Shown here piece by piece: positions 37,801 to 47,710 of a stretch of 64,000 nt of DNA (positions are counted from its first letter, which is position 1; every line of letters begins with the position of its first letter). The DNA lies in contig BDDD01001387.1 of the NCBI GenBank assembly GCA_001972305.1, positions 124,001-188,000 of the forward strand. The letters are read 5' to 3'. The DNA comes from Cephalotus follicularis (Eukaryota; Streptophyta; Magnoliopsida; Oxalidales; Cephalotaceae). Made by a program: the position numbers and the translations under genes. A model generated the notes under the pieces. That model was not told the origin of the DNA and did no database searches. It worked only from the letters and a program-made list of their open reading frames with translations.

Positions 37801-39308
37801 TTCGAGATACAAATTACTTATTAACCCAACTTATATTATTGATTGCCTCTACATATGTTTTGTCCACTCAAGAATTTTTCATTATCAATATTACCTTTTG
37901 TGTTTTACGCGTGAAGCATGTGTTAATAGGTACATTTGCAAATGTCTTTGTAGTTTGGATTTGGATCGTTGACTCATTATGAGTATGCTATGATGTGAAT
38001 TGATTCATGAGAACTCTTGGGCATACTTCAAAATTCTATAATAAATTTCTATAGTGTTTATCTATATATTTTAGCAAGTAGTTTCTTGGCATCTAAATAA
38101 AGAACTAAAGAGAAAAAAGGGTCATGAGAGTGATGAGTCTTATTGATTTGGATCCCCCATTTAAACGAAAGCTGATGTTGATGATTCCCAAACTCACATT
38201 TAATGTCTAAATTATGTTAGCATGATTAATAACTTAGGTAAAGGGAGGGACTTTGCGAGCATCAGACACATTTCCTAATAATAGGCATCTCATCGAACTA
38301 TCGTCGCCAAATTCTCAAGCACTTGTTACAACAAACTCCACCTACAATGACATTAAAGCCCAAAACGAAGCAATCTACTATGAAGACATCACCTTCCGAG
38401 ACATTCTCTTCGATTCAAGCTATCACGGAGGAGGAATTTTCATTATTGATTCAGCTAGAACTCGGATAGATAATTGTTTCTTTCTCCACTTCCAAACAGA
38501 AGGAATTCTGGTCGAAAAAGGACATGAAACCTTCGTATCTAGTTGCTTCCTGGGACAACATGCAACAGTTGGTGGTGATCCAAGTGAGAGGGATTTCACT
38601 GGCACTGCCATTGATCTAGGCAGTAACGATAATGCAATCACTGATGTTGCAATCTTCTCAGCAGGCATTGGAGTTTTACTCAGGGGTCAAGCTAACATTG
38701 TCACTGGGGTACATTGTTACAACAAGGCAACATATTGGGGTGGTATAGGAATTTTGGTTAAACAAGGTGCAGCTCTAACTAGAATAGATAATTGTTACTT
38801 AGATTTCAATTCTATAGTTATGGAAGATCCAGTTCAGGTTCATGTCACTAATGGACTATTCTTAGGAGATGGTAATGCAGTGTTGAAGTCAGTCCATGGC
38901 CAAATTTCGGGGTTAAATATTGTAGACAATATGTTCAGTGGGGACCCAAAAAACATGAAACCAATAGTAACATTGGATGGAAATTTCGGTAGCATTGATC
39001 AAGTGGTGATTGACAGGAACAATGTGGGGGGCATGAGCTTGAAATCAACGGTGGGGAGATTAACGGTGACCGGAAATGGAACTAAATGGGTGGCTGATTT
39101 TTCGTCCGTGCTGGTATTTCCTAATAGGATTAATCATTTCCACTATTCATTTTATGCTCAAGGGGTGCCTGGAGGGTTACCAGTACATGCAGTGACCAAT
39201 GTGTCAAATAATGTCGTGGTTGTGGAGAGTGACAAAGTGGTTAATGGGGTTGTTTCTGTGGTTGTTGATCAGTATGGTATGGTTGGACAGACTACTTTTG
39301 TAATCTAG
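33145..39308 (+). CDS. QRT3: QUARTET3-like polygalacturonase, copy 2 (three exons)
   Basis: Exons are 33145-33294, 33424-33654 and 38238-39308, with GT-AG borders in the same positions and phases as copy 1, giving about 483 codons. It has a signal peptide (MKPTLALLLLILVLVQ), then GRVYYPIGYGADPTGAQESS and the beta-helix-like repeats of exon 3. Relative to copy 1 it keeps four extra residues (in TTNSTYNDIKA) and has a Cys in GGGNCVV where copy 1 has Val. All three exons are open and differences are scattered, so both copies look functional. Intron 2 is 4.58 kb against 2.18 kb in copy 1, swollen by a TA run, a hAT-like MITE and a Copia LTR. The predicted product is a secreted pectin-degrading enzyme of pollen wall separation; paralogue specialisation cannot be judged here. 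Confidence 0.88.
34832..34885. repeat. (TA)n microsatellite in intron 2 of copy 2
   Basis: About 27 TA units. The homologous site in copy 1 (7217-7240) has only a short ATATATATGTGTGTGTG run, so this expanded or contracted after duplication. Confidence 0.95.
35307..35680. repeat. Fold-back repeat in intron 2 of copy 2
   Basis: The left arm (35307-35415) and right arm (about 35560-35680) are inverted copies: CTTGTAGCTAAAAGTTGCA and AATCAGAGTAATTAAAAGA at left, TTTAATTACTCTGATTTTGA and CTTTTGCTACAAG at right. It is a complete version of 7605-7960. Confidence 0.7.
35627..35715. repeat. 89-bp segment duplicated at 37777-37868
   Basis: The text TGCAATTTACACTTTTGCTA through TTGATTGCCTCTACATATG recurs on both sides of the 35716-37776 insertion block. 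It is far longer than a target duplication and points to local rearrangement during or after insertion. Confidence 0.75.
35719..36152. mobile_element. MITE-like element with GGCCCC termini
   Basis: Inverted ends: left AGGCCCCATTTGTTTGCACTT, right complement AGGGGCTATTTGTTTACATT, followed by TGCTGAATG in both. The interior is AT-rich and non-coding. The ends resemble hAT-type MITEs; the target duplication is unclear because the right side abuts an LTR. Confidence 0.6.
36156..37776 (-). mobile_element. Copia (SIRE-like) LTR fragment in intron 2 of copy 2
   Basis: 36320-36360 reads GCCTACGTCCACTCTCTCAAG, closely matching CCGCCTACGTCCACTCCCCAA at 10910-10930 of the Copia LTR, and TGAATAGGTTAATTATA matches its end region. 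The interior (36830-37650) carries GCGTCGCCGCTT-type words where the other LTR has CAGTCGGCTGG. No coding sequence. Present only in copy 2, so inserted after the duplication or lost from copy 1. Confidence 0.6.
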
Positions 39309-40905
39309 ACAGTAAATGTTGCTACAACTATTCAATAAGTTTGTTTTTACATATATAACATACAACCACTTAGTAATCGTTCAATAAAGTAATGCTTGAC
39401 TTAATATTGTTCAGGTCTCTTCTGCCTTAACACAGAAGTTTCATTCCCAATCTCTGCTGAGAAGTCATTTTTTAAGTTTTATATTAGTTTTTTAATACAG
39501 ATTTTTCGTTATGCGGTTTCTTCGACAAGAAATCGGACAATAATTTAGCATATTTCTCTTTTTTTTATTCAAACATTGTTAGGCTTACGGTCCAAACCCT
39601 ATAAAGTATTTGTGACACGAATTCAAATGCAGCCGTTAACAAAGAATTGAAGCTTAAATTAAAGTTGGTGTCTATGCTTTTCTCCTCGATAAAGTGGCAA
39701 TGTCTTTGTAAGGGTTAAACTTAATGTTCAAAGCTTCACATAGATATTAATTAATATAAATACTAATGTGAACCGTACGTTGTGTTGCGTATTGATATAA
39801 TTTTCTCTTATGATTGGTGTTATTTATTTATATTTTTGAATATGTAATAAAAAATTTCAAATAAAAGATGATAAAATAGTAATAGATTGAAGAAGATTTG
39901 AGCGAAAAAAAATTATTTTTTATTTTAAAATTTCAGAATATGTTGTCTTAATTTATCAATTGTTATTTGAAGGACAACTTAAAAAGAGTACGAGATAATT
40001 GTACCATCGCACAGAACAGAAAATAACGATAAAGTAAAAGATACAGAATTATCCAGATTCATCTCAATTCAGGACTACGTCCTGCACATGAAAATTTTAC
40101 TATAGATTCAATAGTCTCTTCACACCACTCTCTGTTACAATAGAGAATAAGAAATCTCATAGTTTATATAAGTAATACTAGAAAACTCTAGTATTCAAAT
40201 AGCTATTCATAGGTTTGCCCAAACTACTAATAATTAATATAAAATCAGGCATGCATCCGAGCGATAAGGTCATAGTCGTATTATTGATATGTCGAAGTAG
40301 ATACCAACTCCAACAATAATATTAAAAAAAGTAAGGGATAAAATTTTGAATCACTAGCATGAAGATTTGAATGAAAAATATATTGATTGTGTTTATTTTT
40401 ATATTTGTGGAGTTTTATGTGGTTTTGTGTAAAAATTATTTTATGTGATTTTTAGGAATGCATTTGATGTGAATAAATCTATCACTCCTACAAGTATTGA
40501 TGTTGTGTCAATAAAGTTAGTGAATACAGATATATAATTGGAATACGACATGTTCAACTCTTGATATAGCTTATAGTAGGTAGTAAGTAAAAAAAAAAAA
40601 TCAAGTTAATATAGACAATAGCATGATTTGAATGATATATTTTGAGAATAATTGATGTCATGAATCTTGAATGACATACTTGAGAATTATTGAAAAAAAA
40701 ATGATATGTCTGAGAATAATTCAAGATATAATAACATATTTGATAGTAGTTAAAAAAGTAATGTTATGTATGAGAATAATTGAAAAAATAATGATAAAAT
40801 AGGTATGACAATTCAATATAATGGCGTATATGAGAATAGTTGAATAAATAAAGAGAAAACTGACAAATATATAAATAAATAAAACTTTAGGGGTAAAGAA
40901 GTATA
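39309..40905 (+). other. 3' flank of copy 2, duplicated segment
   Basis: Aligned with 9372-10680, interrupted by the 316-bp element at 40000-40315. It includes the degenerate ATTTGAGAATAATTGA repeat (40610-40860). No gene is seen. Confidence 0.7.
40000..40315 (-). mobile_element. Small solo LTR, 316 bp, target duplication ATAAT
   Basis: Termini are TG...CA; on the minus strand it starts TGTTGGAGTTGGTATC and ends GCGATGGTACA. Direct repeats ATAAT lie at 39995-39999 and 40316-40320. A TATA-like TTATATAAAC lies within on the minus strand. The empty site exists in copy 1 (around 10110), confirming a later insertion. Confidence 0.88.
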
Positions 40906-40950
40906 TTTACTATGAGAAGTGAATATACTTCTCTTTTAATATATAGGGAG

Positions 40951-41296
40951 AAGTATCAAATTGTGTACCAAATTTTGGTCAAATGTACTAATTGCTTATT
41001 TAACAAAAAATTGGCTCAATTAAGATATTGAACTTTTACAATTAGTTTGAATAGAGTACTCCGTCAAATTTTCATCAATTGTCGTTAACCTTGCTTACGT
41101 GGCATCCGATATGGCGCCGACATGACGATGACATCAACGTCACGTAAGATATCATGTCAGCAAGGTTGTCGAGAAATTTGATGGAGTAATTTATTTGAAC
41201 TAATTGTAAGCGTTCAGTATCTTAATTAAGCTAATTTTTTTGTTCAGTGTGCAATTGGTACCTTAGACCAAAATTTGGTACGCAATTTAATACTTA
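40951..41296. repeat. Fold-back MITE, about 346 bp
   Basis: Long arms: AAATTGTGTACCAAATTTTGG at left pairs with CCAAAATTTGGTACGCAATTT at right, and pairing continues inward through ATTAAGATATTGAAC and AGTACTCCGTCAAATTT. The centre is GC-richer (GGCATCCGATATGGCGCCGA). No ORF. Confidence 0.75.
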
Positions 41297-41489
41297 TGTC
41301 GAATTTGATTCGATTAAAATCCATTCAAACTTAAAATCTTAATAATAATAATTAATGATTGATATACACACACATAGATACATGCACATACACTTTAATA
41401 AACATAAATTATATAATTAATTTTTTTTTATAAAATACATAACTAATATGTTAATCTATATAGAAAGATAATTGTTATTGTAAATTGGG

Positions 41490-42267
41490 TTAACATTATT
41501 TTGCCCTTTAACTTTTTCGTTGACCATCACAAAACCCTCTAACGTTTCAAATTAATCATGACTACTCCTAACGTTAGATTCCATAATCAACTAAACCCGA
41601 AGTCTAATGACGTCATCAAATCGGTGTTAACAAAAATCCGATGTGGAGCCTATGTGGATATTATTTTTTTATTTTTATTGTTTTTTTATCCCAACCGATT
41701 TCTCACCTAATGAGAAGATGCCATGTGTCTAATCTATGTCAAACATGACTCGGCCCATGATTCCAACTCACCATTGACCTAAATACACCCCAAAACCCCC
41801 TCAAATCAAACAATTCCCAGTGGAGGGAGGGAACCTCCATAGAGTAACCACAACAATCACATAGCGGAGGAGAGCCAAAAACCTCCACCATCCACGCCAC
41901 CACACCCAAACTCATCAACAACAAACCACATTCACAAAGCCTCACAAAATTCGTAACAACAATATACGTATTCTATACACAACATTCAAATACATACAAA
42001 GCAAAAATTAACTACATAGACAACACATCAAAAACCCACATCATCACATTTCCATCACCCAACACAACCCCACATAAACCCGTAGCCGACACCACTGATG
42101 CGCCACCTAAACAACTAGCTGTAATCCAGCCGAGGGAAAATGAGGCAAGAGGAAGCAGAGTGGAGGGTTGACTTGCTACCGCCGCTATTGACCCACAGAG
42201 AGCCACCACCGATGAGCCCAAAGACAGGGAAAGGCGATTGAGAGATAGATTAAGATTGTGAGAGTGT
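41490..42267. other. Unclassified repeat-like sequence
   Basis: Begins with text about AACGTTAG and GACGTCATCAAAT. The part 41740-42240 is C-rich on the plus strand, giving spurious minus-strand ORFs with no recognisable domain. I see no gene here. Confidence 0.4.
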
Positions 42268-43070
42268 TATCAGACCCAAATGATTTAATATTTAGCCTCG
42301 TGACTATCTTTCGTCAGTCTTAAATAATATTAGAGGTGCTCCTCTAATATTCTACCTATAATATCACACTCTTGATATCATGGCTAGCCTGGCCAGGCAC
42401 TAATTTGCTAACGAAAATTATTCTGAGCATAATCTTCTTTTACTAAAAGCAATGGATTCATTATTGCACGTTCACATGCCTCCATACATAAGAGTACTAT
42501 ATCCAACTAATGTCTGTATACACTTCATTGAATACGTATTTAAGCACAATCAAAACACAGCACCCTATGCACAATACATCCAGTGACGGCTCATGTCAAT
42601 GGACCACATGCACTGTTGTAAAACTAGAATTCTGTCTGACATTTAAGTAAAACTCCATACAAATATTCTATCAACAGTCACCTTCAGTGAACTCATTAAT
42701 TAATGAGCACCCAAGTAGTTGTCATAGCATCATACATGCGAGTGAGTGTGAGATCAGTCACCCTCTGCTTACCTATTTGACAGTACATGCTAGTCTATCC
42801 AGATTGATCATGCCCTGAGTGTCAATCCTATAACTAGGAATATTCGAAATAAAGTATACCGAGATGTCAACTCTCACATCATGATCTCATCATGATCTGG
42901 ATTCTCTAACTTCATTTCAGGACATTCATTTAGTATTAATCATGTATTAAAGGAAATGAACTCATAACCATCGATAAAACATAAACATCTTTATTGAATT
43001 TATAAATCATTTTATACAAGATAGAGTAAATACAAGCTTAACACTGGCTTGCAAGACTTTATATCTAACA
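42268..43070 (-). repeat. Inverted, truncated LTR of the Copia family at 43280
   Basis: The minus strand starts TGTTAGATATAAAGTC at 43070, matching TGTTAGAGATAAAGTCCTGC at 43280, and runs collinear to about position 820 of that LTR before being cut. Together with the direct LTR it forms a large inverted repeat with a spacer of about 200 bp. Confidence 0.85.
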
Positions 43071-43279
43071 AGAAGTACGCTAGAGAACGAATCAAGTCAT
43101 AAATCCCCCTATTAAGAAATTAAAAATGGGAGGTGCAATCACATTCACCGATGAGGATCTAATCGAGTACGCTAGAGAACGAATCAAGTCATAAATCCCC
43201 TTATTAAGAAATAAAAAATGGGAGGTGCAATCACATTCACCAACGAGGATCTAATCAGGGTTCATATCCCCCACGATGA

Positions 43280-45059
43280 TGTTAGAGATAAAGTCCTGCA
43301 AGCCAGTGTCGAGATTGTATTTACTCTATCTTGTATATAACGATTTTTATTCAATAAAGATGTTTATATTTTATCATTGGCTATGAGTTCATTATATTAA
43401 TACATGCTTAATTTATAATAAATGAATGTCCTGGAATAAAGCTAGATAATCAAATTCATGGTGAGATCATGATGTGAGAGTTGGAATATCGGCATACTTT
43501 ATTTCGAATCTTCCTGGTTATAGGATTGACACTCAGGGCATGATCAATCCGGATAAACCAGCACGCACTATCAAATCGGTCAACAAAGGGTGACTGATCT
43601 CACACTCACTCGCATGGTTGATGCTATGACAATTATGTGGGTGCTCGTTAATTAATTAATGAGTTCAATGAAGGTGACTGGAAAATAGAATATCTATATA
43701 TATGGAGTTTTACTTACATGTCAGACAAAATTCTAGTTTTACAGCAGTGCAAGTGGTCCTTTGACACGAGCCGTCACTGGATGTCTTGTGCATAGGGTGA
43801 TGTGTTTTGATGGTGCTTAAATACATATTCAATGAAATGTATACAGGCATTAATTGGACATAGTGCGCTTATGTATGGAGACATGTGAACGTGCAATAAT
43901 GAATCCATTACTTCTAGTAAAAGAAGATTATGCTCAGGATGATTTTCGTTAGTGATTTAGTGCCTAGCCAAGCTAACCACAATATCAAGTGTCTGATATC
44001 ATTGGTATAATATTAGAGGGGCACCTCTAATATTATTTAAGGCCGATGAAAGATAATCACGAAGATAAAGATTAAGTTATTGGGGTCTGACATAATCCGT
44101 ACATTAAATTTAATCAGAGCATTGTCAGTGGAAGGACTATACGTGCATGTACCCATAAATCATGGTTCGTAGATAATTTATATTACCTGGGGGTCGTTAT
44201 GCATTGCTAGATGTCAATGTCGACCTGTAGGATGCCCGAGATTAAATTGATAATTAATCTTGGAAGAGAAGAATTAAAAGAGTTTTAATTTGAAAAATCC
44301 GAGAGGGTGTTTTCTTTTTATGTGATAATAAATGCCTAATCAGATAATTGTGAGTGTCATGATTTAATCCTACGGCTAGCGTAATAGTGAACCCGTCACG
44401 CTCAATACAGGCTAATATTTTCAACACCGTACGAGAGAAAAATACTTAGGATAATTATTTCCTAATTACATTTAGTGGGATTAAATGTCCTTAATATGAT
44501 TAAGGAAAATGAGACATATATGGAAAGAATGGCTATTTATTTTAAGTAGGATACTTGAGTAAAATAGGAGATTGAGACTTAAGTTTTACACGTTTTGCTA
44601 GCACAAAAACAGCAGAACATATCTCTCTCTCAATTCAGCCATTTCTCCTCCCTCTCAATAGAAAACACGTTTTCATCTAGTTCTCTCAAGAACAAGAAAT
44701 ACAAATAGCCTACAATCAAGAGTTGAAGGCTTGAGAAGCCTGGTGTTGGAGATTGAAGCTTGGTGAATACCTTGGAGGCCTGCTATTCTTGGAGGCTAGA
44801 ACTCGTGCCGATTACACAAGGAGATCATCCCACCTTGGAAGCCATAACCCGCACAAACAAGGAAGGAGTCACTCCGTATTGTGAGTTATTTCCTCATTCT
44901 CCTTCTTGTTTATTATCTATATTTCTGACTGTATATATATGCTCAATAGATCTTGGATTGAATCTTGTGGCTTGTTGATCTTGAGATGACAATGGATTAT
45001 ATTAGGGTTACATGCATCTAGATTTTAATGGCTTGCTTAATCGTCATAAGGTTCCAACA
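43280..45059 (+). repeat. Copia 5' LTR
   Basis: Starts TGTTAGAGATAAAGTCCTGC and ends AAGGTTCCAACA. It is followed by AAA and the primer binding site. The part after about 44580 (CACAAAAACAGCAG, CTCTCTCTC) probably includes the R/U5 region. Confidence 0.93.
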
Positions 45060-45062
45060 AAA

Positions 45063-45073
45063 TGGTATCAGAG
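45063..45073 (+). promoter_or_regulatory. tRNA-Met primer binding site
   Basis: TGGTATCAGAG, the standard plant Copia primer site, three bases after the LTR end. Confidence 0.9.
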
Positions 45074-46800
45074 AGGATTTGATGCATATATGCAGTTAGA
45101 ATTTTGTTGTTGATGATAGGCTTGAATTGTTTAGGTTAAACCGTGAGACGGAAGCATGAGATGTAATTGCAGAATTTCCTGCGCCTATCAAACTGTCGAA
45201 AGTTTTGTGTAAACCGTCGACGGTTAGACGTAGTACTACGTTTTTAAATCGCGCATGGTCGTAATAAGCGCTGACAGTTTTGAGAAAATTGTCAACGCTT
45301 ATACACCAAGCGCTGACGGTTTGAGACAACCGTCAACGCTTAAGCTTTAAGCGCTAACATTTTGAGAAAACTGTCAATGCTTAAGGCTCAACTTGATGAT
45401 CTGTACTAAAGCGCAGATGATAACGCAAAGCGTCGACAAAAGCGTCGACGCTTAACTTACAATCGTCAACGCTTAACTTACAACCGTCGACGCTTAAGAT
45501 AAAGCGTTGACTGTTTAACAGTAAATCGGAAAAATAGTTTTTCTTATATTACCCAAATTAATTGTCTATATTTATAGAAGCATATCTATCAAAATTATTA
45601 GGTAATTCAATGAGATTGAATTATATTTTTTTTGCATGATGGTAAGGTTAAGGACTTGACCTAGTTTTGTCTTATTTAATTCAATTGTTGAATATATGTT
45701 TTATATTCATAATTTTCAAGTTGTAATAATTTTTGGAGACTTGCATGTCTCTCTTCTCTCTCTTGATTTGTATCTTCAATTCTTCTTAACCTCCTTGTAA
45801 CTCCCCTTGATTTAATTCAAGGTTTCTTTAGTTTATAGTTGGTTTATGTAATTGAAGAGCGAGTGTCGCAACGGAAGCAAGTTTGAGAAGAGCAAAGATA
45901 TTACAAGACCCACGCATGTATGGGAGTTAATGTATGATTGTAATAACATACCTAGGAATGAGACCAGCAGCTTGTTTGAGAGTCAAACAAGTTGCAGTAG
46001 TAAAGTCCATAACCTACCATTAGTTTTTAGTATGTATGTGATGCATGTCTAAATTATGTACCAGAGGTTTCAACGGCCTCTCCATAATATGCCATCTACC
46101 TGTAATTTGATTAATAATGGGTTGGCTAGTAATGAATACATTCTTATTCATCATTTATCCCATGATATCAAGTTAAAGCGAAACGGGCACAAGATAGTGC
46201 TCGGGTTTTGCCTTCTACCATTGCAACTGAGATAGATGCTCTTAGAGATTGTGATTGTTTTGGCGCCCGTCAAGACTTGCCTTCTCTGGGTACATCTGTG
46301 TAAGTTGAACATGAGATTGTGCATGCAGATGAATTATGGATATGAATGTTTTCGCCCCTGTAAATATTTACATTCATTGATTCATCGTGTGTTTAATGGT
46401 GGGTTAAACTTGACTAGGATACATATGGCGTTTTGACCCCCGTTAAGGTCATATGTACACCAGAGGCAAAAGCAATGGTCGGGAATCATACTATTGTATG
46501 GTTGGCAAGAGTTTTGCCTAACTGCAAGTTTCACTATAATGTTTTGGCCCCCGTCAAGGTTATACTGAATATGTTGCAGGACATCGATCCCCACTCGGAA
46601 ACGAGATCCATGAGACTTGGATTGTTGTTTCTCATCTCCCATATTTATGAGGATTATGGGATTCGTGAAAAACAGTGGGAGCCTGAGAGGCAAACATACC
46701 TTAAAGATTAAAGACCAAATCTTTATAGTTTTAAACATTGAAATTGAATTTATCTGATTTAATTATTGTTGTTTTCGTTTTATATCTGCAGACATCGTAA
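45074..46800 (+). other. Copia leader with word cluster and degenerate repeats
   Basis: 45180-45530 holds about fifteen copies of GCGTCGACGCTTAA-like words in both perfect and decayed form (GCGTTGACTG, GTCAACGCTT, GCGCTGACGG). 46250-46570 contains four phrases like TTTTGGCCCCCGTCAAGG (near 46257, 46349, 46430, 46540), suggesting an old repeat of about 95 bp. No gene product is recognised. Confidence 0.65.
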
Positions 46801-47710
46801 TGACAAACTCACTAGCTATCATTCTTGAGAAGAATCAGCTAACAGGTCCAAATTATGTGGACTGACTACGAAATGTCAAAATCATTTTAAATTCCGAGAC
46901 ATAGATTATGTCCTAGAGACCCCTATGCCAGCACTGCCTGCTGAAGATGCCTCAACCGAGGATCATGCCATCTATAAGAAATGGGTGGCAGATGAAAAGA
47001 AAGTCAGAAGCTACCTAATGGCATCGATTAGAAATGCCCTACAAGTCCAGCATGAATCGATGTGAGACTCTAGGGCTATTCTCCTACATCTCCGCGAGTT
47101 ATGCGGAGAGAATAGTAGGAACGCTTGGTTCCAGCTCACTGCTGAGCTATATGGCACAAAAATGGCTGAAGTATCTTCATTTAATGATCATGTGCTCAAG
47201 ATGATCAATGCGATTAAACGTCTTGCAGCTCTAGGCATCATTCAGGATGCTGAACTAAGCACATATCTGATCCTTCATTCGCTTCCACCTTCTTTCTCTA
47301 GTTTCATCACCAATTTTAACATGAATAGGATAATAGCTACTATGGCTGACCTCCTAAACATGCTGAGGGAAGCGAAAGTGAACATGTATAAGGGCAAGTC
47401 ACCCGTTATGATGGTAGGGCAGTCCCGTAGGCCCAAGAGGAAGGGCAAGTCAGCCTCTGCAAATGGGATGTTGCCACCACAACCGGCAACTTTCAAACCA
47501 GGGGTAGCAAGACCACCAAGTCAGACAAAGCAGCAAGCTGTTGCTGCACCAGATGTTGTTGCAAGAGTTGTACCTACTGAGGAGTCTACCTCAGAACCTC
47601 CTGCTAAGGGACCATGCTTCTACTATGAGAAGTCAGGATATTGGAAAAGGAATTGTGTGACATTCCTTAAATTAATTGGCAAATGTATGCCTTATTTGTC
47701 ATATATATAG
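46801..47710 (+). pseudogene. Copia gag (UBN2-type)
   Basis: The frame from 46801 starts MTNSLAIILEKNQLTGPNY and is broken by stops and shifts. From 47162 it is open (SSFNDHVLKMINAIKRLAAL, LILHSLPPSFSSFITNF), ending in a basic region and a degenerate zinc knuckle (CFYYEKSGYWKRNC, second Cys and the His both replaced by Tyr). Confidence 0.8.
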
